Counted from the stretch's first letter, positions 13,241 through 21,486 are shown. The stretch: DNA of 28,452 bases from Dehalococcoidia bacterium (GCA_004297315.1 SCTU01000104.1:1-28452), one strand, 5' to 3'. Numbers and translations: made by a program. The notes: generated by a model from the letters alone, not told the origin.

Positions 13241-15240
13241 GCCTGTTGCGCCTCCGCCGGGACGGTCACGCTCAGCGGACGTCGCGCACGTGCCGGGTCG
13301 TCGTACGCCAGCAGCGCCCCCGCCACGTAGATGCCGCCGCCGATCCAGAGCCACATGATCAGGGGGTTCACGAAGGCGTGGATCTCCGCCACGCCGTCGG
13401 CATTCCAGCCCTGGATGAACAGGTATAGGTCACGCGTGAGGCTCTCGTCGAGGGCCACGACGCCGGTGGACTGGTCGGGGAAGTTGGTGAAGAAGCGCCG
13501 CCCCGGCTGCATCGAGGCCACCTCGCGGTCACCCTTCGTCACCGTGATGTCCGCGAACACCTCGGTCTCGATGCCGTTCACGCCGGGCTGGCGCGAGTTG
13601 AGGCGGTCGTACGTGAAGGTGTACCCGGCCACTTCAAACGACTCGCCGGGCGCGAGGACGCCGCGTGCCTGGGCGCGGTAGACGGTCGACCCGACGACTG
13701 CGACCGCCATGATGGCGACGCCAATGTGGGCGAGGTATCCGCCGTACCGCCGCGGGTCACGGCCGAAGAGCGAGGGCAGCGCCTGCAGCGCAGTCACGCC
13801 GCGTGCGTGGCCTACCGCGCGAGCGCCCAGCGCGAACTCGATGGCGGTGACGGCCACGATGCTGACCGCGCCCGCCGTCGCCGCCAGCGCCGCCGCGTTC
13901 CGCATCCCGAGCGCAAAGAGGGCGACCGCCACGACGACAGTGATCGCCCCGGGCACCGTCACGCGACGGCGGAAGGTCCCCGGCGCGCCGCGCCGCCAGG
14001 GCAGCAGCGTCCCGAGCGAGGTCAGCAGCAGCATCACGACGAAGAGCGGGGCCATGACCTCGTTGAAGAACGGGGGGCCCACGGTAATGCGGGCGTTTCG
14101 GATCAATTCGGAGAAGACTGGGAACAGCGTGCCGCCGAGGATCACGAGCGCCATCGCGATCATCAGGTAGGAGTTCAGGATCAGCCCGGTCTCGCGGGAG
14201 GCCAGCGAGTCCAACTCGCTCACGGCGCGTAGACGGGGCAGCCGCCACACGATCAGACCCAGGCAGGACGCAACGGTCGCGCCGAGGAGGGCGAGGAAGT
14301 ACGGGCCAATCGCCGACTGCGCGAACGAGTGCACCGAGGTGATGAGTCCGGAGCGCACGTTGAACGTGCCGAATACTGCCAGGCAGAACGCCGCGAGCAC
14401 GAGGACGACGTTCCAGGTCTTCAGCATGCCCCGTCGCTCCTGCACGATCAGCGCGTGCAGGAAGCCGATAATCGGGAGCAACGGCAGGATCGCCGAGTTC
14501 TCGACCGGGTCCCAGCCCCAGTAGCCGCCCCAGCCGAGCACGGTGTACGCCCACCAGCCGCCGAGGAAGTTCCCGACGCTGAGCACGAGGAAGCAGGTGA
14601 GCGCCCAGCCCCGGGCGTGGCGCACCCATGCGCCGTCCAGCCGGCCGGAGAGCAGCGCGGCGGCGCCAAGCGTGAACGGGATCACCGTGGAGACGAGGCC
14701 GGAGAGGAGGAACGGCGGATGGACGAGCATGCCGCGGTCGACGAGCAGCGGGTTCAGGCCCTGCCCGTCGGCGGGGATCACCGGGCTCACCTTGAACGGC
14801 GAGGCGAAGAACACGAGCGCAAACAGGAAGGCGGCGATCACCAGCCCGAGCGTGGCGACGGCGTGCGGGGCGCCCCAGGGAATGCGCGGCACCGTGATCA
14901 GCACGAACGCTGCCATGAACAGCGACATCGACCATGTCCAGAACAGCAGGGAGCCTGGCTGCCCGCTGTACAGCGACGCCCACTTCATCAGCGTCTCCAT
15001 CTGGCTCGAGGAGACGGACGCGACGTGGTCGATCGAGAAGTCGTTCGTGAGGAGCGCGTATCCCAGCGTGGCGGTCGCCGCGGTGGTCAACAGCGCCACC
15101 GCGAGGATCGCCCGGCGCCCGGCGAGCAGGAGCGCGCGGTGGCCGGAGCGGTGCCCGACGATCGATGCGGCGGTCGCGAAGAGCGATACCCCCAGGGCGG
15201 TCAAAAGCGCCGAGGAGCCGATGGTCGCGACGACGTTCAC
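13237..15240 (-). CDS. ccmF: Cytochrome c haem lyase subunit CcmF
   Basis: CcmF takes haem from CcmE and, with CcmH/CcmI, attaches it to CXXCH motifs. The 667-residue protein has about 13-15 membrane helices. It shows the WWD motif (LGWGGYWGWDPVENSA, residues ~243-258) and typical flanking segments such as WASLYSGQPGSLLFW, HPPFLLSG and FGTFNVRSGLITSVHSFA. A long non-cytoplasmic domain lies near the C-terminus (residues ~530-630), before a final helix. The start is GTG 15240, with only one base between it and the ccmE stop. Length and motifs are normal for the family. Confidence 0.97.
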   Translation of the reverse strand: MNVVATIGSSALLTALGVSLFATAASIVGHRSGHRALLLAGRRAILAVALLTTAATATLGYALLTNDFSIDHVASVSSSQMETLMKWASLYSGQPGSLLFWTWSMSLFMAAFVLITVPRIPWGAPHAVATLGLVIAAFLFALVFFASPFKVSPVIPADGQGLNPLLVDRGMLVHPPFLLSGLVSTVIPFTLGAAALLSGRLDGAWVRHARGWALTCFLVLSVGNFLGGWWAYTVLGWGGYWGWDPVENSAILPLLPIIGFLHALIVQERRGMLKTWNVVLVLAAFCLAVFGTFNVRSGLITSVHSFAQSAIGPYFLALLGATVASCLGLIVWRLPRLRAVSELDSLASRETGLILNSYLMIAMALVILGGTLFPVFSELIRNARITVGPPFFNEVMAPLFVVMLLLTSLGTLLPWRRGAPGTFRRRVTVPGAITVVVAVALFALGMRNAAALAATAGAVSIVAVTAIEFALGARAVGHARGVTALQALPSLFGRDPRRYGGYLAHIGVAIMAVAVVGSTVYRAQARGVLAPGESFEVAGYTFTYDRLNSRQPGVNGIETEVFADITVTKGDREVASMQPGRRFFTNFPDQSTGVVALDESLTRDLYLFIQGWNADGVAEIHAFVNPLIMWLWIGGGIYVAGALLAYDDPARARRPLSVTVPAEAQQA

Positions 15241-15241
15241 G

Positions 15242-15733
15242 TTACGGTCTTGCCGGTGCCGCCGGAGTGGGGCTCGCCAGTCCCTTGAGGATGTCCGAGG
15301 AAGTGGTACCGGGCTCGGCCGTCCCCGAGATGAACTCGTTTTCGTGCTTGATCACCATTGAGGAGGCATTCAGGTGCCCGGAGCGGTCCGAGGTGCCGTC
15401 GATGACCAGGAAGGCGGAGGGGCCGAAGAGGTTGGGGAGGACGCCCGAGTAAGTGACCGACATCTGCTCGCCGTGCTCGCCGGCGATGTCGAACGAGACG
15501 ACCTTGCCGTCCTGCTTGATGGTCCCGTCGACCACGCGCCCGCCGACGCGCCATCGGGCGTCGGTCTTGCTCCCGATCTGCTGGGCGAACTCCTCTGGAG
15601 TGACATAATACGAAACGGATGAGGACGCGGCCTTGAAGGCCAGCAACCCAATCGCGCCCGTCGCGACGAGTAGCAGCAGCACGAGACGCGTACGCCGGCT
15701 AGAGAACACCGTGGATGAGAGCGGGGTCGCCAC
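15242..15733 (-). CDS. ccmE: Haem chaperone CcmE with Phe at the Tyr position
   Basis: CcmE covalently binds haem through a His and hands it to CcmF. The 163-residue protein has an N-terminal membrane anchor (RLVLLLLVATGAIGLLAF) and an OB-fold body (YYVTPEEFAQQIG, RWRVGGRVVDGTI, VSFDIAGEHGEQMSVTYSGVLPN written in part, then PSAFLVIDG). The haem site reads MVIKHENEFISG: H130 is present, but the usual Tyr four residues later (HDENY) is Phe134, and the following Pro residues are missing. The start is GTG 15733, overlapping the ccmG stop by one base (TAGTG). Everything else and the operon position support a working CcmE. Confidence 0.94.
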   Translation of the reverse strand: MATPLSSTVFSSRRTRLVLLLLVATGAIGLLAFKAASSSVSYYVTPEEFAQQIGSKTDARWRVGGRVVDGTIKQDGKVVSFDIAGEHGEQMSVTYSGVLPNLFGPSAFLVIDGTSDRSGHLNASSMVIKHENEFISGTAEPGTTSSDILKGLASPTPAAPARP

Positions 15734-16287
15734 TAGGACCTCCCGGTGGGGGCGATCTCATCGAGTAGACCTCGAAGGGTGGGTTCGTCGAGGGGCCCCG
15801 AGAACTGAGTTCGGACGCTGCCACCGGCCGCGACGAAGAAGGCGGTCGGCAGCCCCTGCACGCCGTACTCAATGTACACGGAGCCAGTCTCGTCAGCGAC
15901 GACTGGAAAGCTCAATCGATACTGTTTTGCGAACTCTCGCCCATCTTGCGGGCGCTCCCAGATGTTGACGCCGACAAAGACGACGCCTCGGTCGCGGTAT
16001 TCCTTCCAGAGCGACTCGATGATGGGTGCCTCCGCCTGGCAGGGGACGCACCAGGACGCCCAGAAGTAGATGAAGACCGGCTGCTTGTTCTGTTCCGCGA
16101 AATCGAACGTCTGGCCGTCGAACTGGGTCAGCCTGAACTGGGGGGCGGTGGCCAGCGTGGCGTCCGTGCGCCCCTCGGTCGGCCTGCCGACGCCACGCAT
16201 CAGCCCGACGCCAAGCGCCCCGAGCAGGAGGAGGACCGCCGCACCTGCTATCAGAGTGATGAGAAGAGCCGGCCGGGGGCGAGTCAT
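15733..16287 (-). CDS. ccmG: TlpA/ResA/CcmG-type thiol-disulfide oxidoreductase
   Basis: This 184-residue thioredoxin-fold protein is anchored outside the cytoplasm by one N-terminal helix (ALLITLIAGAAVLLLLGALGVGLM). The active site WCVPC (C80 and C83) lies in FIYFWASWCVPCQAEAP, and the cis-Pro motif is GVQGLPTAFF. As first gene of the ccm operon it most likely keeps apocytochrome or CcmH thiols reduced (CcmG/DsbE/ResA role). The ATG at 16287 has no normally spaced ribosome-binding site: the nearest GGAGG (16307-16303 on the minus strand) lies 15 bases away inside an inverted repeat listed separately. Confidence 0.93.
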   Translation of the reverse strand: MTRPRPALLITLIAGAAVLLLLGALGVGLMRGVGRPTEGRTDATLATAPQFRLTQFDGQTFDFAEQNKQPVFIYFWASWCVPCQAEAPIIESLWKEYRDRGVVFVGVNIWERPQDGREFAKQYRLSFPVVADETGSVYIEYGVQGLPTAFFVAAGGSVRTQFSGPLDEPTLRGLLDEIAPTGRS

Positions 16288-16292
16288 AGGTA

Positions 16293-16307
16293 GGAGGCTA
16301 GGCCTCC
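16293..16307 (-). promoter_or_regulatory. Inverted repeat holding the SD-like sequence of ccmG
   Basis: GGAGGC-CTA-GCCTCC on the minus strand is a perfect six-base-pair inverted repeat ending five bases before the ccmG start codon. One arm is the only strong SD-like sequence in the leader and the other arm is its complement, so folding would hide the ribosome-binding sequence of the first operon gene. Confidence 0.38.
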
Positions 16308-16322
16308 GTGAGGACTGACTTC

Positions 16323-16346
16323 AACGGGTGACTTTCGTCACAAGTT
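16323..16346. promoter_or_regulatory. Crp/Fnr-like dyad between ccm and cta operons
   Basis: The core GGTGA-CTTTCG-TCACA (16327-16342) differs at one base from the Crp-type palindrome TGTGA-N6-TCACA. The dyad extends outward (AAC at 16323, GTT at 16344), giving eight of ten paired positions around TTTC. It lies 36 bases before the ccmG start and about 180 bases before ctaC, so it could control either or both divergent operons. Confidence 0.42.
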
Positions 16347-16467
16347 CACCCCTCGTGGATTCGAGGAGCCGCTCTCCCAGATTCAAAGGATGCTCCCGGG
16401 CGGAGGCCTCGCGCTTGACCCTGTAGCAGGCGGCAGTTATCAAGTAGTCGCAGGGCAAATAGGTCAA

Positions 16468-16497
16468 TTGCACCTTGCGGCTCACGTCAGATTGTAT
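16468..16497 (+). promoter_or_regulatory. Weak candidate ctaC promoter
   Basis: TTGCAC (16468-16473) and TTGTAT (16492-16497) are 18 bases apart. Both matches are modest. A start near 16504 would give a ~24-base leader and would support GTG 16528 as the ctaC start. Confidence 0.27.
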
Positions 16498-16527
16498 CGG
16501 CGTGACGGGCTGGAATCGGGGGGCGCC

Positions 16528-17568
16528 GTGGGCAGGTCTGGACCCGGTCGGATCGTCGCGATCGTGTTCTCTTCGGCCGTTGTCGGCATCCTCTCCTGGC
16601 TCGTCTACCTGGCATTCGCGGACTCGGCGGACACCCCCCAGAGCACGTGGCGGCCGATGTCCGACAACGCGCACAACATCCATACCGTCTACCAGGTCGT
16701 CTTCTACCTGGCCGCCGCCGTCTTCGTCTTCATCCTGTTCCTCACCCTGCTCTTCACGCTGATGTTCCGCGAACGCGAGGGCGAAGTCGCGAAGCAGTTC
16801 CACGGCAACTCGAAGCTTGAGGTGCTGCTGGTCGCGGTCCCGGTCCTGATCGTCGTGGCGATGATGGTCCCGTCCTTCAAGGCGATCGCCCAGAACACCG
16901 CGGACCCTCCTCAGGGCGCGCTCGAGGTTGTCGCCATCGGGCACCAGTGGTGGTTCGAGTTCCAGTACCCGGAACTCGGGATCACCACGGCGAATGAGTT
17001 GCATGTCCCGCTTGACCGGCCGGTCAGCATCATCCTGAAGTCGGACGACGTCATTCACTCGTTCTGGATCCCACAACTGGTGGGCAAGGTGGACATGATG
17101 CCCGGGCACACGAACCACATGTGGTTCACCCCGGACACCGCCCGCGACGACCCCTACTTCGCGCAGTGCGCCGAGTTCTGCGGCGCCTCCCACGCCAACA
17201 TGCGCTTCCGCGTCTTCGTCGACACCGCGGCGAAGTTCGAGGAGTGGTCGGCGGCGACGGCGGCGGACGCGGCCAAGCCCTCGACCGACCTTGCGAAGGC
17301 CGGCGAGCAGCAGTTCACTCAGTCCGGCTGCGTCGGCTGCCACACGGTCAAGGGCAGTCCAGTGGCGCTCGGCAAGGTCGGGCCCAACCTGACGCACGTG
17401 GGGTCGCGCACGACAGTCGCCTCGGGCGTGCTCGCGAATAACGCCGAGAACCTGCACCGTTGGCTCGGCAACCCGGCGAGCGTGAAGCCCGGCTCGAAGA
17501 TGCCCAATCTGGGCCTCGATGAAGCGCAGATCGAACGGTTGACGGCCTACCTGGAGAGCCTGAAGTAG
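16528..17568 (+). CDS. ctaC: Cytochrome c oxidase subunit II fused to cytochrome c (caa3 type)
   Basis: From GTG 16528 this protein has 346 residues. Hydrophobic segments lie at ~8-30, ~54-80 and ~97-116. The CuA cupredoxin domain follows, with aromatic IGHQWWFEFQYP (~138-148), H177 in DVIHSFW, then C214, C218, H222 and M225 in CAEFCGASHANM, a complete CuA set. After residue ~255 comes a fused cytochrome c domain with CVGCH (268-272) and the Met ligand in KMPNLG (M325). Electrons from an external donor would pass to CuA and then to subunit I. The frame is open back to ATG 16390, but that part has poor coding character and would cover the candidate promoter; GGGGGG at 16518-16523 supports the GTG. 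Confidence 0.95.
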   Translation: MGRSGPGRIVAIVFSSAVVGILSWLVYLAFADSADTPQSTWRPMSDNAHNIHTVYQVVFYLAAAVFVFILFLTLLFTLMFREREGEVAKQFHGNSKLEVLLVAVPVLIVVAMMVPSFKAIAQNTADPPQGALEVVAIGHQWWFEFQYPELGITTANELHVPLDRPVSIILKSDDVIHSFWIPQLVGKVDMMPGHTNHMWFTPDTARDDPYFAQCAEFCGASHANMRFRVFVDTAAKFEEWSAATAADAAKPSTDLAKAGEQQFTQSGCVGCHTVKGSPVALGKVGPNLTHVGSRTTVASGVLANNAENLHRWLGNPASVKPGSKMPNLGLDEAQIERLTAYLESLK

Positions 17569-17648
17569 GCTGGCCCGTGTCGAGGCGTCTGTAGGACGTG
17601 AAGAGCATCTCGCGGCCGGCTAGGTGCCGCGTGGTTGGAGGACGGTAG

Positions 17649-19451
17649 ATGGCAACCGCTGTCGGGACGCTCGACCACAGGCGGGACGAGAGCACGGTTT
17701 GGAAGTGGATGACCACGGTCGACCACAAGAAGATCGGCGCCCTCTACCTCGTCACCGGCTTCACGTTCTTCCTGATCGGGGGGATCGAGGCCGCGCTCGT
17801 CCGCACGCAGCTCGCCGTCCCGAACGGGACGGTGCTGGACGCCACCACGTACAACCAGCTCTTCACCATGCACGCCCTCACGATGATCTTCCTGGCGATC
17901 ATGCCGATGGGCGCGGCGTTCTTTAACTACTTCATCCCGTTGCACATCGGCGCCCGCGACGTCGCCTTCCCGCGGCTGAACGCGCTCTCGTACTGGGTGC
18001 TGCTTTCCGGCGGCCTCATCCTGACCTCGTCGTTTCTGTTCGGCCAGCCGCCCGATGGCGGCTGGTTCGCATACGCCCCGCTCACGGAGTCAGCGTTCGC
18101 GCCGAACAAGGGCCTCGACTTCTACACGGTCGGCCTGATCGTCGCGGGCCTTGCGTCGCTGATGTCCTCGTTGAACTTCGCCGTCACGATCATCAACATG
18201 CGTGCTCCGGGCATGACGATGATGCGGTTGCCGGTCTACATGTGGATGACGCTCGTGGTGGCGTTCCTCCTGATCCTCTCGCTGCCCGTGATCACGGTCG
18301 CGCTGCTGCAGCTCTACTTCGACCGCAACTTCGGCACGCACTTCTTCACTCCGGGGACCGGGGGCGACCCGATCCTCTGGCAGCACCTCTTCTGGGTGTT
18401 CGGCCACCCCGAGGTCTACGTGCTCATCCTCCCCTCGATGGGGATCGTGTCCGAGGTCCTGCCTGTGATGTCCCGGAAGCCGCTCTTCGGCTACACCGCC
18501 ATCGTCATGGCGGGCGCCGCGATCGGGGTGCTCGGGTTCGGCGTGTGGAGCCACCACATGTTCACCACCGGCCTCGGCACGGTGCCGCAGTACGTGTTCT
18601 CCGCCAGCACGATGGCGATCGGCGTGCCGACCGGTGTGAAGGTGTTCAACTGGCTGGGCACCATCTATGGCGGCAACATCAAGATGACGACGGCGACCTA
18701 CTACTCGATCGCCTTCATCGCGTTGTTCACGATCGGCGGCATCTCCGGCGTCATGCACGCCTCGCCGGCGGTCGATGGCCAGCACCAGGACTCATACTTC
18801 GTCGTCGCGCACATCCACTACGTGCTCTTCGGCGGCGCGATCATGGGCATCTTCTCCGGCCTGTACTACTGGTTCCCGAAGATGACCGGGCGCCTGCTAG
18901 ACGAGACGTGGGGCAAGGTCGGGTTCTGGTTCATCTTCATCGGCATGAACCTGACGTTCTTCCCGATGCACTTCCTCGGCCTCGCCGGCATGCCGCGGCG
19001 CATCTACACGTACGACGCCGGGCTGGGCTGGGACCGCTGGAATATGGTGGCAACGATCGGCGTGTACACGATCATCGTGGGCGTCGCGCTGTTCCTCATC
19101 AACGTCTTCATCACATTCCGGAGACCTGCTACCGCCGGCAACGACCCGTGGGGTGGGGCGACGCTCGAATGGGCGACTACCTCGCCGCCGCCCGAGCACA
19201 ACTTCGACGTCGTGCCGGTGGTCCGTGACCGCGACCCGCTCTGGTACAACCGGGACCACAACATCCCGCTTCCCGAGCGCCCCGAGCACCTGCACATCCA
19301 CATGCCGCCGCCGTCCTATTTCCCGCTGATCCTCGGGGTCGGGATTCTCCTGATTGGGGTCGGCGCCCTGGCGAACCTCGCGATCACGGCGCTCGGCGTG
19401 GTCGTCGTCTACTACGCGGTATGGGGCTGGGCGCTGGAGCCCACGGACTAG
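17649..19451 (+). CDS. ctaD: Cytochrome c oxidase subunit I
   Basis: This 600-residue haem-copper oxidase subunit has all redox ligands visible: H75 (MHALTMIFL) and H390 for low-spin haem, H388 for the active-site haem, and H253, H302 and H303 for CuB, with Y257 in the crosslinked HPEVY motif. E255 (GHPEVY) marks the A1 subgroup with a D-channel Glu, and K331 (TGVKVFNW) marks the K-channel. Twelve core helices are followed by a C-terminal extension with a His/Pro-rich stretch (HIHMPPPSYFPL) and two more helices (~555-595). GGAGG at 17637-17641 precedes the ATG. It is the second gene of the cta operon, 80 bases after ctaC. Confidence 0.98.
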   Translation: MATAVGTLDHRRDESTVWKWMTTVDHKKIGALYLVTGFTFFLIGGIEAALVRTQLAVPNGTVLDATTYNQLFTMHALTMIFLAIMPMGAAFFNYFIPLHIGARDVAFPRLNALSYWVLLSGGLILTSSFLFGQPPDGGWFAYAPLTESAFAPNKGLDFYTVGLIVAGLASLMSSLNFAVTIINMRAPGMTMMRLPVYMWMTLVVAFLLILSLPVITVALLQLYFDRNFGTHFFTPGTGGDPILWQHLFWVFGHPEVYVLILPSMGIVSEVLPVMSRKPLFGYTAIVMAGAAIGVLGFGVWSHHMFTTGLGTVPQYVFSASTMAIGVPTGVKVFNWLGTIYGGNIKMTTATYYSIAFIALFTIGGISGVMHASPAVDGQHQDSYFVVAHIHYVLFGGAIMGIFSGLYYWFPKMTGRLLDETWGKVGFWFIFIGMNLTFFPMHFLGLAGMPRRIYTYDAGLGWDRWNMVATIGVYTIIVGVALFLINVFITFRRPATAGNDPWGGATLEWATTSPPPEHNFDVVPVVRDRDPLWYNRDHNIPLPERPEHLHIHMPPPSYFPLILGVGILLIGVGALANLAITALGVVVVYYAVWGWALEPTD

Positions 19452-19487
19452 CGAGCGGTTCCCGCCGGACGTACCAACGAGGAGCAG

Positions 19488-20096
19488 ATGATGGCCGTGG
19501 CCGAGATGCATACCGAGACCCCACAGCAGCACCTGACTGTCACCGGGATCGACAACCGGAAGCTCCTGATGTGGATCTTCCTCGCGTCCGAATGCCTCTT
19601 CTTCGGTTCGCTGATCTCCACGTACCTGATCTTCAAGGGAGACTCGATCGTCGGGCCGCTGCCGGCGGACATCCTCGACATCCCGCTCACCTCGACGTCG
19701 ACGTTCGTCCTGCTGATGTCCAGCCTCACGATGGTGCTGGCAGTGTTCGGCGCGCAGCACAACCGGCCCGGCCTGATGAAGGCGATGATCCTCGGGACGA
19801 TGGTGCTGGGCCTGACGTTCCTCGGGTTCCAGGTCTACGAGTTCCGCACGTTCGCGAGCGAGGGACTGACGCTCGGCACGAACCAGTTCGGCGCCACGTT
19901 CTTCGTGCTGACCGGGATCCACGGGACGCACGTGGGAGTGGGCGTGCTCTACCTGGGGTCGCTGCTGGTGGCCTCTGCCCGGCGCAATGGCCTCGGGCGC
20001 GAGACGGCGCTCCACGTCGACATCGCCGGCCTGTACTGGCACTTCGTCGACATCGTCTGGATCGTCATCTTCACGCTGGTCTACCTCATCCCGTAA
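19488..20096 (+). CDS. ctaE: Cytochrome c oxidase subunit III
   Basis: This 202-residue protein has about five membrane helices. It has the family segments KLLMWIFLASECLFFGSLISTYL (part), GATFFVLTGIHGTHVGVGVLYL and LYWHFVDIVWIVIFTLVYL. The WHFVD motif and the conserved E in SECLFF are present. Subunit III stabilises the D-channel proton path of subunit I. The shorter five-helix form, lacking the first two mitochondrial helices, is normal for bacterial caa3 oxidases. GAGGAG directly precedes ATGATG; either ATG may be used. The gap to ctaD is 36 bases. Confidence 0.96.
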   Translation: MMAVAEMHTETPQQHLTVTGIDNRKLLMWIFLASECLFFGSLISTYLIFKGDSIVGPLPADILDIPLTSTSTFVLLMSSLTMVLAVFGAQHNRPGLMKAMILGTMVLGLTFLGFQVYEFRTFASEGLTLGTNQFGATFFVLTGIHGTHVGVGVLYLGSLLVASARRNGLGRETALHVDIAGLYWHFVDIVWIVIFTLVYLIP

Positions 20097-20129
20097 GCAG
20101 GCAGCCTCGCTCGAGGATCGGAGACGTCG

Positions 20130-20495
20130 ATGGTCGGACACGAGATGCAGCACGCTGGCGAGGAGCACCCGCCTTCGACGATCCGCCAGTACGTGATCAC
20201 CGGCGTGATCCTCACCGCGATCACGGCGGTGGAGTTGATGATCTCCTACTCGTCGTTGCCCCACGGGCTGATGGCGACGCTCCTGATCGCCCTCTCCGCC
20301 GTCAAGTTCGGGATCGTCGTCGCCATCTTCATGCACCTGAAGTTCGAGAGCGGCCTGCTCACGCGGCTGTTCATGTTCGGACTTGTGCTGGCCGCCAGCA
20401 TCCTGCTCGCGCTGATCACGCTGTTCTGGAACGACAGCACGGACGCCGTGGGCGGCATCCCCGCCGGCCAGGAGCAGGCCGCGCCGAAGCATTAG
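20130..20495 (+). CDS. ctaF: Cytochrome c oxidase subunit IV family protein
   Basis: This 121-residue protein has three hydrophobic helices: ~20-40, ~46-70 (LMATLLIALSAVKFGIVVAIFMHLKF) and ~77-99. The segment AVKFGIVVAIFMHLKFE is the signature of the bacterial COX4/CyoD-like family, which helps assemble and stabilise the CuB centre. Its His-rich N-terminus (GHEMQHAGEEHPP) is notable. GGAG lies a few bases before the ATG. It is the last gene of ctaC-D-E-F and is convergent with ctaG. Confidence 0.92.
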   Translation: MVGHEMQHAGEEHPPSTIRQYVITGVILTAITAVELMISYSSLPHGLMATLLIALSAVKFGIVVAIFMHLKFESGLLTRLFMFGLVLAASILLALITLFWNDSTDAVGGIPAGQEQAAPKH

Positions 20496-20510
20496 CGCAG
20501 CAGGCGTCCC

Positions 20511-20526
20511 TCGCGGCTTGCCGCGA
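20511..20526. terminator. Hairpin between convergent ctaF and ctaG
   Basis: TCGCGG-CTTG-CCGCGA is a perfect six-base-pair stem with a tetraloop, 16 bases past the ctaF stop and 13 bases past the ctaG stop on the other strand. It could act as a bidirectional terminator, although neither side has a T-run. Confidence 0.42.
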
Positions 20527-20538
20527 CGGCTGCCGATG

Positions 20539-21486
20539 TCAGGCTGAGCCGCTTGCCGCGGAGCGCGCCGCGGCCAGCATCGCGTCCTCCGCTTCTTCCT
20601 TCGCCCGCTGCTCGGCGTTGCCTCGGCGGAACCAGAAGCCGAGGATGATCCCGACCGTGATCAGGTTGAGCAGCTCGCCAAAAGGCACCCACATCAGCAG
20701 TCCGGCCAGTTGCTGGTCCTCCAGCGGCGTCCCCGGGAGGAACCGGTACACCCGCTCGTACGTGGGGTAGAACGGCTTGTCTGCGAACACGATGAAGGCG
20801 GACAGCACGTGCTTCGGGACCATCGCGCCGTAGAAGTAGAGGATCCGCGCAAGCACCGGGATCCGCGAGTGCAGCGGCTTCGGGTCGATCACGTTCCACC
20901 AGAAGAGCATCGCGACCGCGAGGAACGAGGCGTGCTGGAGGTTGTGGACGACGTCGTCGTTCAGCGCGCGGTCGTACCAGCCGGGCAGCATGTGCCACCC
21001 CCACTGGAACACGGTGAACACGGCGATCGTGACGACGGGGAAGGTCACGAAGCGGAAGACACGCCGCGCCACGCGGCTGCCGACGACACGCCGGACGACG
21101 CCCTGGCGCAGCCATCGAGGCATCCCGCGCAGCATCGGCGTGGTGGGCGCACCCAGCAGGATGAGCGGCGGCACGATCATCATCACGATGTTGTGCTGCA
21201 CCATGTGCATCGAGAACTGGTGCTCGCCGAGGCGGTCGAGTGGCGACTCGAAGGAGAGCGCGAGCACCGTCAGGCCCGCGTAGTACGAGGCCGTCCGCCA
21301 CGGCGAGTGCTCTCGTGTGCGAGCAGGCCAGCGGCGCAGCCCTCGGGCGTACCAGAAGGCGACGAGGCCCAGGGGCCCGAGGAACTGCGGGTCGAACGAC
21401 CACGCCAGCCACCAGCGCGTGCTCTCGTCGATCACGTCGTGGGACGCCCATCCGAGGGCCGCGGGAAGAAGCGATGAGTCGAACAT
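20539..21486 (-). CDS. ctaG: Cytochrome c oxidase assembly factor CtaG (caa3 type)
   Basis: This 315-residue membrane protein of the caa3_CtaG family is needed to insert copper in caa3 oxidases. About seven hydrophobic helices are present, with conserved His and Met in SMHMVQHNIVMMIVPPLILLGAP (written in part) and in VVHNLQHASFLAVAMLFWW, plus LYFYGAMVPKHVLSAFIVF. Start at ATG 21486 is supported by AGGAAGG a few bases upstream; the longer open frame upstream is non-coding leader. The C-terminus is a charged, Ala-rich cytoplasmic tail. It lies convergent with the cta operon it serves. Confidence 0.94.
   Translation of the reverse strand: MFDSSLLPAALGWASHDVIDESTRWWLAWSFDPQFLGPLGLVAFWYARGLRRWPARTREHSPWRTASYYAGLTVLALSFESPLDRLGEHQFSMHMVQHNIVMMIVPPLILLGAPTTPMLRGMPRWLRQGVVRRVVGSRVARRVFRFVTFPVVTIAVFTVFQWGWHMLPGWYDRALNDDVVHNLQHASFLAVAMLFWWNVIDPKPLHSRIPVLARILYFYGAMVPKHVLSAFIVFADKPFYPTYERVYRFLPGTPLEDQQLAGLLMWVPFGELLNLITVGIILGFWFRRGNAEQRAKEEAEDAMLAAARSAASGSA

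Noticed and set aside
16390..16527. N-terminal extension of ctaC from ATG 16390
   Set aside because: The extra 46 residues have weak coding character, resemble no subunit II sequence and would cover the candidate promoter.
18897..20492. 531-residue minus-strand open frame
   Set aside because: It is antisense to ctaD-ctaF. Its repetitive Asp/Arg/His/Glu-rich translation is the usual shadow of GC-rich genes.
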